From: RGIG7111 sp036839975
GTDB lineage: Bacteria > Bacillota > Clostridia > Peptostreptococcales > Anaerovoracaceae
Reading direction: 5' to 3'
Length of the DNA: 52,973 nt
NCBI GenBank assembly: GCA_036839975.1
Contig: DAISVU010000009.1
Coordinates: 1-52,973 of the forward strand
The position numbers were made by a program, and so were the translations under genes. Shown here one piece after another: positions 34,012 through 43,716 of the stretch. Position 1 is the stretch's first letter; each line of letters opens with the position of its first letter. The notes under the pieces are model-generated. The model saw only the letters and a program-made list of their open reading frames with translations, searched no databases and was not told the origin of the DNA.

Positions 34012-35775
34012 TTATTTGAATTTTATCTCAAGTTCTTTGAGCTGTTCATCCGATACAGGCGCCGGTGCGCTGCTTACCATACACTGCGCAGCCTGATTTT
34101 TGGGAAAAGCTATGACTTCTCTGATACTGTCCTGATCTGTAAGAAGCATTACAAGTCTGTCAAGACCGTATGCCAATCCTCCGTGCGGAGGCGCACCGTA
34201 TTTAAATGCTTCTGCAATAAAACCGAATTTTTCATCTATCTCGTCATCGGAAAGGCCGAGAAGCGAAAACATCTTCTCCTGCAGAGCCGTTTCATGTATC
34301 CTGATGCTTCCGCCACCAAGCTCAACACCATTAAAAACTATATCGTAAGCATCAGCTCTGACCTTTAATGGATCCTTTTCGAGAATGTCGATGTCCTCTT
34401 CTTTAGGCGCTGTAAACGGATGATGTATGGCTTTAAGTCTGTTTTTTTCTTCATCTTTTTCAAAAAGAGGAAAATCAACGACCCATAAAAGATCAACGGC
34501 TTCATCGTCCAACAGCCCCATCTCATCTGCTATATGTCTTCTTAAAAAACTGAGCGCATTGAATACGATCTCAGACTTATCTGCGATAATCAATATAAGA
34601 TCACCTTCCACCGCTTTGAATTCCGAAGCGATATCAAACAACTGATCTTGATCAAAGAATTTGTTTACTGATGATTTTATATCATTATTTCCAAGCTTTA
34701 TCCATACAAGACCCCCTGCTCCGTAAGATCTTGCAGCTTCTGTGAGCTTATCTATCTTTTTCCTTGTATAAATGTCCGCGCCGCCGGTTATGCAGATGCC
34801 TCTCACATCGCCGCCTGAGCCTACAACATCTTCAAAGACTTTGAACCCGCAGTTTTTTACTTTATCATTTAATTTTTTGAGTTCGAATCCAAATCTTGTA
34901 TCAGGCTTATCGCTTCCAAAACGTTCCATCGCCTCGGCATAAGAATATCTCGGAAACGGTGTGTCGATATCTATCCCTTTGATTTCTTTAAATACCCTTT
35001 TTAAAAAACCTTCCTGCAATGTTATTATATCATCCACGTCCACAAAAGACATTTCAAGATCTATCTGTGTAAATTCAGGTTGTCTATCTGCCCTCAGATC
35101 CTCATCTCTGAAACATTTTACGATCTGCATATATCTGTCTGTAGCGCCTACCATCAGAAGCTGCTTAAACATCTGGGGTGATTGCGGAAGAGCATAAAAT
35201 GAACCCGGTTCCACCCTGCTTGGAACGAGGTAGTCTCTTGCGCCTTCGGGTGTTGATCTTATCAGCATAGGAGTTTCAACTTCAGTAAATCCGTTCTCAT
35301 CAAAATATTCCCTTGCTGTTTTTGCTATTTTGTGCCGCAGCATAAGATTTTCCTGCATTTTTATTTTTCTCAAGTCTAAATATCTGTATTTCAGCCTGAG
35401 ATTATCATCTGCATTGTCATCGTCCTTTATATATATAGGGGGAGTCTCCGCCTGTGCGTATATTACCATATCTGTTACATATACTTCTACGTCACCTGTA
35501 GGTATAGCGGTGTTTTCGGATTCTCGGCTCCTCACTGTCCCTTTTACCCCGATTACATATTCGCTTCTGAGCGTAACAGCTTTTTCAAAAAGCTGTTCAG
35601 GTGTTTTATCATCAAATGCAATCTGTGATATGCCGGTTTTGTCTCTCATATCACAAAATATCAAACCGCCCAGATTTCTACTTTTTGCAACCCAGCCGTT
35701 TAAAATCACTTCTTTTCCTATATCTTCTGTTCTCAATTCACCACACATGTGTGTGCGCTTATAAAGTTTTTTCAT
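34012..35775 (-). CDS. aspS: Aspartate--tRNA ligase
   Basis: Bacterial-type AspRS of 587 residues: an N-terminal OB anticodon-binding domain (EVILNGWVAKSRNLGGLIFCDMRD), the class II core (RVEPGSFYALPQSPQMFKQL; FRDEDLRADRQPEFTQID) with a GAD insertion, and motif 3 in GLAYGLDRLVMLL. AGGA 8 bases before the ATG at 35775 supports that start over an ATG 9 bases further upstream. It directly follows hisS, a pairing that is common in Firmicutes. Whether it also charges tRNA-Asn cannot be judged here. Confidence 0.98.
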   Translation of the reverse strand: MKKLYKRTHMCGELRTEDIGKEVILNGWVAKSRNLGGLIFCDMRDKTGISQIAFDDKTPEQLFEKAVTLRSEYVIGVKGTVRSRESENTAIPTGDVEVYVTDMVIYAQAETPPIYIKDDDNADDNLRLKYRYLDLRKIKMQENLMLRHKIAKTAREYFDENGFTEVETPMLIRSTPEGARDYLVPSRVEPGSFYALPQSPQMFKQLLMVGATDRYMQIVKCFRDEDLRADRQPEFTQIDLEMSFVDVDDIITLQEGFLKRVFKEIKGIDIDTPFPRYSYAEAMERFGSDKPDTRFGFELKKLNDKVKNCGFKVFEDVVGSGGDVRGICITGGADIYTRKKIDKLTEAARSYGAGGLVWIKLGNNDIKSSVNKFFDQDQLFDIASEFKAVEGDLILIIADKSEIVFNALSFLRRHIADEMGLLDDEAVDLLWVVDFPLFEKDEEKNRLKAIHHPFTAPKEEDIDILEKDPLKVRADAYDIVFNGVELGGGSIRIHETALQEKMFSLLGLSDDEIDEKFGFIAEAFKYGAPPHGGLAYGLDRLVMLLTDQDSIREVIAFPKNQAAQCMVSSAPAPVSDEQLKELEIKFK

Positions 35776-35789
35776 TACAATCATCCTGT

Positions 35790-37061
35790 TTAAATATTTT
35801 CACTTGCTTTTTTCCTAAGCGTTCCGCCTATATTTTCAAATGATACTTTTTCCTGGTCTCCGGTCTTCATGTCTTTTATAGTGGCCTTACCTTCGGATAT
35901 TTCATCATCACCAAGAACTATAGTATTTTTAGCACCGATCCTGTCGGCATACTTGAACTGACCCTTGAATTTCCTCGCGAGCAAATCCATTTGTATATTA
36001 AAACCTTCGTTTCTAAGATTCCTCATCAATTCAAGTCCTTTATACTTGGCGGCATCACCCATAAAGGCGATAAAGGCATCCGGACCTTCGGGTTCTTCTA
36101 TCTTTATCCCCGCAGCTTCCATAGTGAGCAACAGTCTTTCAATACCGAGTCCAAATCCGACTCCGGGTATAGGGGGTCCTCCCAGTTCCTCGATGAGATG
36201 ATCATATCTGCCTCCGCCGCATACAGTTCCTTGGGCTCCTATATCTTTTGATATGAATTCAAATGCTGTCTTCGTATAATAATCCAGGCCTCTTACAATA
36301 CTTGTGTCTACAACGTATTCTATACCTATGACCTCCAGATTAGATTTGAGCTCTGAAAAAGCACAGGCGCAGCTGTCACATAGATAATCCATCATGATGG
36401 GCGCTTCTTTGATCAGATCTTTACACAACGGTGATTTACAGTCGAACACGCGCATAGGATTTCTTTCATATCTTTCTTTGCATGTATCACAGAGGAGATC
36501 GTATTTAGGTTTTAAAAAACTGCGCAGTGCATCCCTGTACTTTTTCCTGCATTCAGGACAGCCTATACTGTTTATCCTGAGTTCAACATCCTTTATGCCG
36601 AGTCCGATAATGAACTCATGAGCCAGAGATATGACTTCAGCATCTGCCATCATGTTGTCTGTTCCGAATATTTCAACCCCGAACTGGTGAAAAGCACGTA
36701 ACCGTCCTGACTGTGGCTTTTCATATCTGAAGCAAGCTATATTATAAAAATATTTCGTAGGTTGTATCTCAGCATACTGCTTATTTTGCACGAATGCCCG
36801 TACTACAGGTGCGGTACCCTCCGGTCTGAGAGTGATGCTCCTGTGTCCGTAATCTTCAAACGTGTACATTTCTTTTTGCACTATATCCGTAGTCTCACCC
36901 ACGCCTCTTAAGAAGAGTTCTGTATGTTCGAATACCGGCGTCCTTACTTCTTTAAACCCATATGTTTTACAAAGATCTTCAAACTGTTTTTCCACGAAGT
37001 GCCACTTGTAAATTTGTTCGGGCAATACATCTTTCGTGCCTTTTGGTGCATTTGTCAGCAT
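35790..37061 (-). CDS. hisS: Histidine--tRNA ligase
   Basis: Class II HisRS of 423 residues. APKGTKDVLPEQIYKWHFVE is the N-terminus, motif 2 is CFRYEKPQSGRLRAFHQFGVE, and the two histidine-specific signatures are GLDYYTKTAFEF and GGGRYDHLIEELGG. A cysteine-rich insertion (CPECRKK, CDTCKERYE, CKSPLCKDL, CDSCAC) typical of Firmicute HisRS lies around residues 170-235 and probably binds zinc. AAAGGAGGTAG lies 10 bases before the ATG. The first base of the gene overlaps the hemZ stop. Confidence 0.98.
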   Translation of the reverse strand: MLTNAPKGTKDVLPEQIYKWHFVEKQFEDLCKTYGFKEVRTPVFEHTELFLRGVGETTDIVQKEMYTFEDYGHRSITLRPEGTAPVVRAFVQNKQYAEIQPTKYFYNIACFRYEKPQSGRLRAFHQFGVEIFGTDNMMADAEVISLAHEFIIGLGIKDVELRINSIGCPECRKKYRDALRSFLKPKYDLLCDTCKERYERNPMRVFDCKSPLCKDLIKEAPIMMDYLCDSCACAFSELKSNLEVIGIEYVVDTSIVRGLDYYTKTAFEFISKDIGAQGTVCGGGRYDHLIEELGGPPIPGVGFGLGIERLLLTMEAAGIKIEEPEGPDAFIAFMGDAAKYKGLELMRNLRNEGFNIQMDLLARKFKGQFKYADRIGAKNTIVLGDDEISEGKATIKDMKTGDQEKVSFENIGGTLRKKASENI

Positions 37062-38473
37062 TATATCTCTGCTACCTCCTTTAACGGCGCAAACATGCCG
37101 CTACGCTTTCTCTCTATCATTTCACCTATTCTGTCAATATATATCTCGTAGTTTGAAACATTGGCCACTCTCTCATGCCTGTTTTCTTTCGGAAAATAAA
37201 CTTTTGAGATGCCGCCTGCGCCAAGCGCAAACAAATTCTGATGTTCATCCATTATACGGATGTTGTATATGCATTCTGTCCCCGGCTTGCAATATCCCGT
37301 ATTTTCTTCAGCGCCCGCCGTCTGTTTCTGCCTGTAAAGGTAGTAGGGCCTGTATCCGGCCTCTTTCATCTTTTTACGGCTCAAACGGAGCATTTTATTC
37401 ACAGTCCCCGCTATTTTGTAGTGATAATCCCGGTCTATGGCTGTAAGACGCGAGGCTCTTTTTAGCGCAAGATTGTGCACTGTTATATTATCAGGTTCCA
37501 GCTTTGATATTTCTTTAACTGTAGCTGTGAAATCGTCTATATCTTCACCGGGAAGACCCGCAATGATGTCGGCATTGATCTCTTTTATGCCTGCATCGCG
37601 TGCAATTTTGAAAGCTTCCCGTATCTGCATGGCGGTATGTTCCCTTCCTATGATTTTGAGTGTTTGATCATTCATAGTCTGAGGATTTATGCTTATCCGT
37701 CTTACATCGGCGTCATGAATGACTTCAAGTTTGCTTTTTGTGATAGTATCAGGCCTACCTGCTTCCAAAGTGATTTCAAGCGTTTTTTCGTTTCTCAGCT
37801 TCTCGTTAACCGTACACAGAAAAGTCTCAAGCTGCTCATTGTCGAGAATGGTAGGCGTGCCGCCCCCTATATAAATCGTCTCTGCATAAAGCTCTTGTTC
37901 TTTCATACCACGCGATACATAATCGATCTCTTTGTACAATGCACGCAGATACTTGTCTATCTCCTCTTTTCCCTTCTGATTAGAAACAAACGAGCAGTAC
38001 AGGCATCTGGTCGGGCAAAACGGTATTCCGATATATATGCCTGCGGATTTTTCCGGCGGCTTCCCGGAAATTCGCTGTTGATATCTGTAAATATCAATCG
38101 CCAAATCAGCCTTTTCTTCGTTTACCATACAGCAGTCAAGCAATTCTGCGCGTGCCTGTGTTTCAGATCCCAGTTTTCTTATCAACTCTCCTGCAAGTTT
38201 CACCGGTCTTATTCCTGTTATGATCCCCCATGGAGGGCTGCTTCCCGTAATATCTCTCAGTTTTTTATATATTTCTTTTTTAAGTGCGTTTTTATCATCA
38301 GTACCGCAAAAACAAAGAGCATCTTTCCTACCCTTTATAAGCGCAACATCTTCTATACATTCGAGTTTATACTGTTGAGGTCTCAAAAATACTTTTATGA
38401 GTTCTTCATACTCGTGCGTATTTTTTACATTTGTCAAAATAATATCATACAAAAGGATTGTGCTCCTTTTCAT
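37061..38473 (-). CDS. hemZ: Radical SAM coproporphyrinogen III oxidase-like protein HemZ
   Basis: A 470-residue HemZ/HemN-like radical SAM protein. CPTRCLYCSF carries the three cysteines for the 4Fe-4S cluster, YIGGGTPTILDNEQL is the next SAM-contact motif, and ADIIAGLPGEDIDDF a later one. Members may act as anaerobic coproporphyrinogen oxidases or dehydrogenases, although many clostridial copies lack a full heme pathway, so the substrate is open. The ATG at 38473 lacks a Shine-Dalgarno; a TTG at 38452, 10 bases after AAGGAG, may be the true start. Either way it overlaps the MBL gene. Confidence 0.88.
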   Translation of the reverse strand: MKRSTILLYDIILTNVKNTHEYEELIKVFLRPQQYKLECIEDVALIKGRKDALCFCGTDDKNALKKEIYKKLRDITGSSPPWGIITGIRPVKLAGELIRKLGSETQARAELLDCCMVNEEKADLAIDIYRYQQRISGKPPEKSAGIYIGIPFCPTRCLYCSFVSNQKGKEEIDKYLRALYKEIDYVSRGMKEQELYAETIYIGGGTPTILDNEQLETFLCTVNEKLRNEKTLEITLEAGRPDTITKSKLEVIHDADVRRISINPQTMNDQTLKIIGREHTAMQIREAFKIARDAGIKEINADIIAGLPGEDIDDFTATVKEISKLEPDNITVHNLALKRASRLTAIDRDYHYKIAGTVNKMLRLSRKKMKEAGYRPYYLYRQKQTAGAEENTGYCKPGTECIYNIRIMDEHQNLFALGAGGISKVYFPKENRHERVANVSNYEIYIDRIGEMIERKRSGMFAPLKEVAEI

Positions 38474-39071
38474 ATCCGATTGTAGTAAGCCCCATATGCC
38501 CCGGAAGGACCTGAGTATCATCCGGAAGTATGAATATCTTTTCATGTATAGATTTTTTTATTTCTTCAAATGACGCACCTTCAAAATCAGTCCGCCCTAT
38601 CGAAGATGCGAACAGCGTATCTCCACTGAACAGGATATTGTCAACGTATATGCACATGCCTCCCGGAGAATGTCCCGGAGTATGTATGAATTTAAGCTCC
38701 ATTTCACCTATTTTGAGCATATCACCGTCATTTACATAAACATCCGCTTCGCATACTACAGGAGCCGGAAACATGTAATTACTCAAATTCAGTTTGGGAT
38801 CGTTAAGAAGTTCCCGCTCCTTTTCACAGGCAAGCACTTTTCCGTTCGGGAAATCCCTGCGATACCCCTCTACCCCTCCTATATGGTCACCATGACCGTG
38901 TGTGAGAATTATATACTCCAGCTGGATTCCGCAATCTTTTATATGTTTTGTTATCTCGGGAACATAGCCGCCCGGATCCACCATAAATCCTTTTCCGCTG
39001 TCGTCATCTTTTACTATATATGTATTTGCTCCGCCCGGACCGGTTTGCGCCTGCGTTATTTTTATGTTCAT
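38445..39071 (-). CDS. MBL-fold metallohydrolase (glyoxalase II-like, YqgX type)
   Basis: A 208-residue metallo-beta-lactamase fold enzyme. Zinc ligands are THGHGDHIGG, the His in THTPGHSPGGM-like HTPGHSPGG, the Asp in FSGDTLFASSIGRTDF and the His in LPGHMG. The set is complete, and the short form without the glyoxalase II C-terminal helical domain matches YqgX. Thioester or other hydrolase activity is likely but the substrate is unknown. TAGGAGATG precedes the ATG. It sits between rel and hemZ. Confidence 0.9.
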   Translation of the reverse strand: MNIKITQAQTGPGGANTYIVKDDDSGKGFMVDPGGYVPEITKHIKDCGIQLEYIILTHGHGDHIGGVEGYRRDFPNGKVLACEKERELLNDPKLNLSNYMFPAPVVCEADVYVNDGDMLKIGEMELKFIHTPGHSPGGMCIYVDNILFSGDTLFASSIGRTDFEGASFEEIKKSIHEKIFILPDDTQVLPGHMGLTTIGYEKEHNPFV

Positions 39072-39094
39072 ATAACATCTCCTAAATTGATACT

Positions 39095-41287
39095 CTATAA
39101 TGTTTCAGCTCTGTATACTTCAATAATGCCATTAACACTTTTCAATTTTGTCAATATCTTCTGCATCTGAGACGTGTTCGATATCGAAAGCGTCAGCAAT
39201 ATATGTAAAGTTTCATCTTTGCTGCTCTTTGCATTTACGCCGGATATGCGTGCGCCGTAATCCTCACATGCCTTTGAGATATTGGAAAAAAGTCCTTTGT
39301 GATCTTCAGCGATTACTGTTATGTCGGCATTATATGTCTTGTCCATTTTTCTTTGGTCCCATTCGACCTTTATGCAGCGCACCTTTTCGGATTCGGGCAG
39401 TGCCTTAATATTAGAGCAGTCTACTCTGTGCACTGATATACCGCGACCCTTGGTTATAAATCCGATTATATCGTCTCCGGGAACAGGATTGCAGCATTTT
39501 GACACTCTTATCATAAGGCCGTCCATACCATCTACCGTTATTCCGAGTCTATCTCGCTGCTTTTGTGCCGCTATCTTTCGTTTTTCATCTATATGCAAAT
39601 TTTCAATTGTGTTTTCAAGCTTTGCTTTTTCCTGCTTTCGCTTATCATAATGATATTTGAGAAGCTGGTTCACAACTTTTGATTGGAATGCTCCGCCGTA
39701 GCTTATCTGTGTATACAGCTCATCGAGCGAATTCACATTGAGATCTTTGATTGCACGGTTCAGATATGTGCTTTTAAGGACATTCTGAGGGTCATAGCCT
39801 TTACGTCTGATATACTTGTCGATCATATCCTTGCCCTTCTCTATAGTATCTGAGTTGTTTTGTTTCTTGAGCCATGTCCTTATCTTGCTCCTGGCTGTGC
39901 TGCTTTTTGCTATCTTCAGCCAGTCTATACTGGGGCCGCTGGAATTTGACGATGTCACAATCTCAACTATATCTCCGTTTTCAAGTATATGATCTATAGT
40001 CACCATCTTTCCGTTTACCTTTGCGCCCACACATTTGCATCCGATATCAGTGTGGATCTTAAATGCAAAGTCGAGAGGTGTTGAACCCGCCGGCAGTTCC
40101 ATGACATCCCCGCGCGGAGTAAATACAAACACCTGGTTTGCAAACAGGTCGACCTTCAAAGTTTCCATGAATTCCTTGGGATCCTTCATGTCTTTTTGAA
40201 TTTCAATAGTATGTCTGAGCCATGAAAGCTTCACATCTTCCTGATCATTTGATACGCCTTCTTTATACTTCCAGTGCGCTGCAATACCATATTCCGCAAC
40301 TCTGTCCATCTCATACGTACGAATCTGTATTTCAAACGGCTTTCCCGTCTCGCCTATTACAGTTGTATGAAGCGACTGATACATGTTCGGCTTCGGCATA
40401 GCTATATAGTCTTTGAATCTTCCCGGTATCGGTTTCCACATAGTATGGACTATACCCAGCACGGCGTAACAGCTCCTTACACTCTCCACTATGATCCTGA
40501 TCCCTATAAGATCAAAAATTTCATCCAGCTGCTTGTTCTGATATTTCATTTTTTTATATATGCTGTAGAAGTGCTTGGAGCGTCCTTTGATCTCATACTT
40601 TATGTCAAAGTCTTTCAAAGCTTCTTTTATTTCATCTATGACATTGTCAATATATTTCTGCCGTTCTTCTTTCTTTTCGCTTACGTTTTCTTTCAATAAC
40701 TGAAATGCCACAGGATCCATATGCTTTAATGCTATGTCTTCAAGCTCGAATTTCATATTGTACATACCGAGCCTGCCTGCAAGAGGCGCATATATTTCAA
40801 GAGTTTCATTGCTCTTGCCTATTATTTTTTCCTCTTTCATAAAGTCTATTGTCCTTAGATTATGCAGCCTGTCAGACAGCTTTATAATAAGAACACGTAT
40901 ATCCTTTGACATGGCGAGAAACATTTTTCGAAGGTTTTCAGCCTGACGTTCTTCTTTGCTTTCAAATTTTATGGAACCCAGTTTGGTAACTCCGTCGACA
41001 AGCAGAGCAACCTCCTCACCGAAATCTTTTACAAGCTGTTCTTTTGAATATTCGGTATCTTCGACCACATCGTGCAAAAGCCCTGCTGCGATAGTATCAT
41101 CATCCATGCCCAGTTCAGCAAGGATTTCCGCAGCAGCAACAGGATGAATAATATACGGCTCTCCGGATTTCCTTAACTGACCGGCGTGCATTTTTTCAGC
41201 AATTTTATAAGCACGTTCTATGAGCTCGATATTGTAGTTCGGGTTAAGCCCCATGATGTACTCGAGAAATTCCGCTTTTGTTTTCAT
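39095..41287 (-). CDS. relA: Bifunctional (p)ppGpp synthetase/hydrolase Rel
   Basis: A 730-residue long RelA/SpoT homologue that makes and degrades (p)ppGpp. The hydrolase HD domain retains its residues (LHDVVEDT near residue 80), the synthetase domain shows GRSKHFYSIYKKM, YQSLHTTVIG and EIQIRTYEMDRVAEYG, then TGS (FTPRGDVMELPAGSTPLDFA), a Cys-containing zinc-finger region and a C-terminal ACT domain. With both domains intact this is a bifunctional Rel, so it is probably the only long homologue. AAGGA lies close to the ATG, just after a strong hairpin. Confidence 0.96.
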   Translation of the reverse strand: MKTKAEFLEYIMGLNPNYNIELIERAYKIAEKMHAGQLRKSGEPYIIHPVAAAEILAELGMDDDTIAAGLLHDVVEDTEYSKEQLVKDFGEEVALLVDGVTKLGSIKFESKEERQAENLRKMFLAMSKDIRVLIIKLSDRLHNLRTIDFMKEEKIIGKSNETLEIYAPLAGRLGMYNMKFELEDIALKHMDPVAFQLLKENVSEKKEERQKYIDNVIDEIKEALKDFDIKYEIKGRSKHFYSIYKKMKYQNKQLDEIFDLIGIRIIVESVRSCYAVLGIVHTMWKPIPGRFKDYIAMPKPNMYQSLHTTVIGETGKPFEIQIRTYEMDRVAEYGIAAHWKYKEGVSNDQEDVKLSWLRHTIEIQKDMKDPKEFMETLKVDLFANQVFVFTPRGDVMELPAGSTPLDFAFKIHTDIGCKCVGAKVNGKMVTIDHILENGDIVEIVTSSNSSGPSIDWLKIAKSSTARSKIRTWLKKQNNSDTIEKGKDMIDKYIRRKGYDPQNVLKSTYLNRAIKDLNVNSLDELYTQISYGGAFQSKVVNQLLKYHYDKRKQEKAKLENTIENLHIDEKRKIAAQKQRDRLGITVDGMDGLMIRVSKCCNPVPGDDIIGFITKGRGISVHRVDCSNIKALPESEKVRCIKVEWDQRKMDKTYNADITVIAEDHKGLFSNISKACEDYGARISGVNAKSSKDETLHILLTLSISNTSQMQKILTKLKSVNGIIEVYRAETL

Positions 41288-41301
41288 CTTTCCTTAATCT
41301 C

Positions 41302-41336
41302 ATCATTCCCGCACAGTTAAACCGGGCGGGAATGAT
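41302..41336 (-). other. Strong hairpin between secDF and rel, no U-tract
   Basis: An 11-bp perfect stem, ATCATTCCCGC (41302-41312) with GCGGGAATGAT (41326-41336), and a 13-base loop. In the direction of transcription (minus) it is followed by GAGATTAAGGA, not T residues, and ends 14 bases before the rel ATG. It could be a processing site, an RNA-stability element or a translational control hairpin for rel rather than a classical terminator. Confidence 0.75.
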
Positions 41337-41367
41337 CTACTTCGAATTATTTTAATATACTTAATCT

Positions 41368-43674
41368 CTATACAACAGCACCGGAATTGGCATCTTTAGC
41401 TTTCTTGATACCGTCATACTTTTTCTTTTTTGATTTTTTGCCGCCGCTCTTGTTCTTTTTCTTCTTTTTTTCAAAGAACATTGTGAGGTCATAGTAGACG
41501 GGACTTGCGATGAATATCGATGAAAGACATCCTACCAGCACTCCGACCATAAGCGGCAGAGTGAATTCACGAATCGTGTTGCCTCCCATTATCAGGAGCG
41601 GTATCATTACAACAAGTGTAGTTACTGAAGTCATGACCGATCTTCCCAAAGTCTGGTTTATTGATACGTCTATCATGTCAATGCGATCCATCTTACGCAT
41701 GTATTTCGCATTTTCCCTTATGCGGTCAAAGATTACAATCGTATCATTTATGGAGTATCCCACTACCGTCAATACCGCTGCTATAAACGGATTGTTTACA
41801 GTGACATTGAACACCAGATAGAACGTTATAAGAATCAGTATATCATGACAAAGCGCTATGATGGCCGTAAGGCCAAATCTCCATTCCGAAAACCTCATTC
41901 TTATATATACAAGCATGCACATAGCGGCTATGAGGATAGCTTTTATAGCATTGTTTCGCAGTTCTTTGCCGACAGAGCCTCCGAAAAGATCGTTTGCAAG
42001 AAATTTTATATTCTTTGCGTTAAGCTCTTTACCGACCGTATTTACGAGTTCATTAGTCTTGTTAATATCAAGTGCATCAGTTGTCCTTATTATTACTTGA
42101 TTATTTTTGTCTCCGCTCAATACAACAGAACCCTTGGACATATCGACGCCCGAATGTTCCACGGCATCCGATACTTTTTCCGCGTCGACGACCTTGCCCA
42201 TATCTATCTGTATCATGCTGCCGCCGGTGAAGTCGATCCCGAAATTAAGCCCTCTGAAAGCGAAGAATCCGACACCTATAAGTATTATTATTACAGGAAT
42301 TATATATGTCTTCTTCCTGTATTTAAGGAAATGAAACTGTTTCTTTAAATTAAACGTTGTTGTTCCGTCAGCCCTTATACCGAAGTTACCGGGCTTTGCA
42401 AACTTACTGTTTGTTGAAAGCAGGCCGAGATAGAAATTAGTGACTACAACCGCCGTAAAAATACTTACGATTATACCTATCATCAGAGTCCATGCAAATC
42501 CCTTTACGCTGCTTGTTCCCATCTGATAGAGCACGACTGCAGCTATAAGTGTAGTGACCTGTGAATCTATTACCGTAGTCATAGCTCGTTTGGATCCGAT
42601 CCTTGTTGCAGCGGGTATTGCTTTGCCGGCAATTATTTCTTCACGTATGCGTGAGAATATTACAACATTTGCATCTACAGCCATACCTACAGACAGTATA
42701 ATGCCCGCAATACCAGGAAGTGTCAGAACGCTTCCCATCATTGCCATGATTGCAACAAGTATTACAACATAAAACAGCAATGCAATGTCAGCTGCCACAC
42801 CCATCATTCTGTATCCTGCGACCATTATGATAAGTACAATTAAAAGACCTATAAGGCCTGCTGTGACACTTTTTTCAAGTGCATCCATTCCTATCGTCGC
42901 CGACTGCGTTGATGATGATATGACCTTTAGATCTACCGGAAGAGCGCCGCCTCTTATGAGTGCTGAGAGCTTACTTGCCTCTTTCTGTGAAAACCCGCCT
43001 GCACTCGTTATCTCACAGCTGTCTCCGCTTATGATTTTTTCTACCGTAGGTGCGGATTTTATCTTGTTGTCAAGCAGTATGACTATGGCATTATCTTTGA
43101 CTTCAGCCTTGTCACTGTCTTTTTCATTTCCATAAGCAGATTTTACCATGCCGCTTATCGCATCTCTTGTAGCCTGTTCGAATTTCTTGGCACCTTCAGA
43201 AGTGAACTGCAGAGTTACTTTGTATCTTCCGTTTTTCGAATCCTTATCAATACCGGCATCCTTTACATTGTCACCGGTCATTATGAGCGACTTGTTAGCA
43301 AGTCTGAACTCCAGCTGCGCAGTCTGACCGATAGTATCTATTGCCTCTTGACTGTCTTCAGCTCCCGGAAGTTCAACACGTATCCTGTTCATACCTTCAA
43401 CTGTGACAGTGGGTTCTTTTAATCCCATCTGATTGACACGTTCATTGATGACTTCCTTGGTCTGTTCCATCGTTTCTTGCAGTTTGTCTCCCGAAAGTTT
43501 GCCCGTGTCTGCTTCGAGTACCGCGTAAACACCGCCTTTGATATCGAGACCCAGCTGAACCTTATCCTTTATCGGGTCCATCACACCAGGTATCCCTCTG
43601 ATTGTAAAATACCATCCGAAAATGACAAGCAGTATGATTAACAATGCTAAAATTCTTTTTGCTGTACGGTTCAT
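41368..43674 (-). CDS. secDF: Protein translocase SecDF fusion
   Basis: A 768-residue fused SecD-SecF membrane protein that drives late steps of Sec export with the proton motive force. The SecD half has a first membrane segment (about 7-27), VQLGLDIKGGVYAVLEAD, the P1 head and six helices; the SecF half starts near residue 450 with GLNFGIDFTGGSMIQIDMG and has VGYSINDTIVIFDRIRE. Both halves are complete, giving about 12 membrane segments. The C-terminal cytoplasmic tail is strikingly Lys-rich (KKKKKNKSGGKKSKKKK). It lies directly downstream of yajC. The Shine-Dalgarno is weak. Confidence 0.97.
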   Translation of the reverse strand: MNRTAKRILALLIILLVIFGWYFTIRGIPGVMDPIKDKVQLGLDIKGGVYAVLEADTGKLSGDKLQETMEQTKEVINERVNQMGLKEPTVTVEGMNRIRVELPGAEDSQEAIDTIGQTAQLEFRLANKSLIMTGDNVKDAGIDKDSKNGRYKVTLQFTSEGAKKFEQATRDAISGMVKSAYGNEKDSDKAEVKDNAIVILLDNKIKSAPTVEKIISGDSCEITSAGGFSQKEASKLSALIRGGALPVDLKVISSSTQSATIGMDALEKSVTAGLIGLLIVLIIMVAGYRMMGVAADIALLFYVVILVAIMAMMGSVLTLPGIAGIILSVGMAVDANVVIFSRIREEIIAGKAIPAATRIGSKRAMTTVIDSQVTTLIAAVVLYQMGTSSVKGFAWTLMIGIIVSIFTAVVVTNFYLGLLSTNSKFAKPGNFGIRADGTTTFNLKKQFHFLKYRKKTYIIPVIIILIGVGFFAFRGLNFGIDFTGGSMIQIDMGKVVDAEKVSDAVEHSGVDMSKGSVVLSGDKNNQVIIRTTDALDINKTNELVNTVGKELNAKNIKFLANDLFGGSVGKELRNNAIKAILIAAMCMLVYIRMRFSEWRFGLTAIIALCHDILILITFYLVFNVTVNNPFIAAVLTVVGYSINDTIVIFDRIRENAKYMRKMDRIDMIDVSINQTLGRSVMTSVTTLVVMIPLLIMGGNTIREFTLPLMVGVLVGCLSSIFIASPVYYDLTMFFEKKKKKNKSGGKKSKKKKYDGIKKAKDANSGAVV

Positions 43675-43716
43675 TTGTTTTCTTTCTTTCTTATTTCTAT
43701 ACTCAGATATTAAAAA

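Noticed and set aside
37637..38485. Long plus-strand open frame of 282 codons opposite hemZ
   Set aside because: Antisense to the radical SAM protein with its clear CxxxCxxC motif; no domain, no Shine-Dalgarno; a shadow frame.
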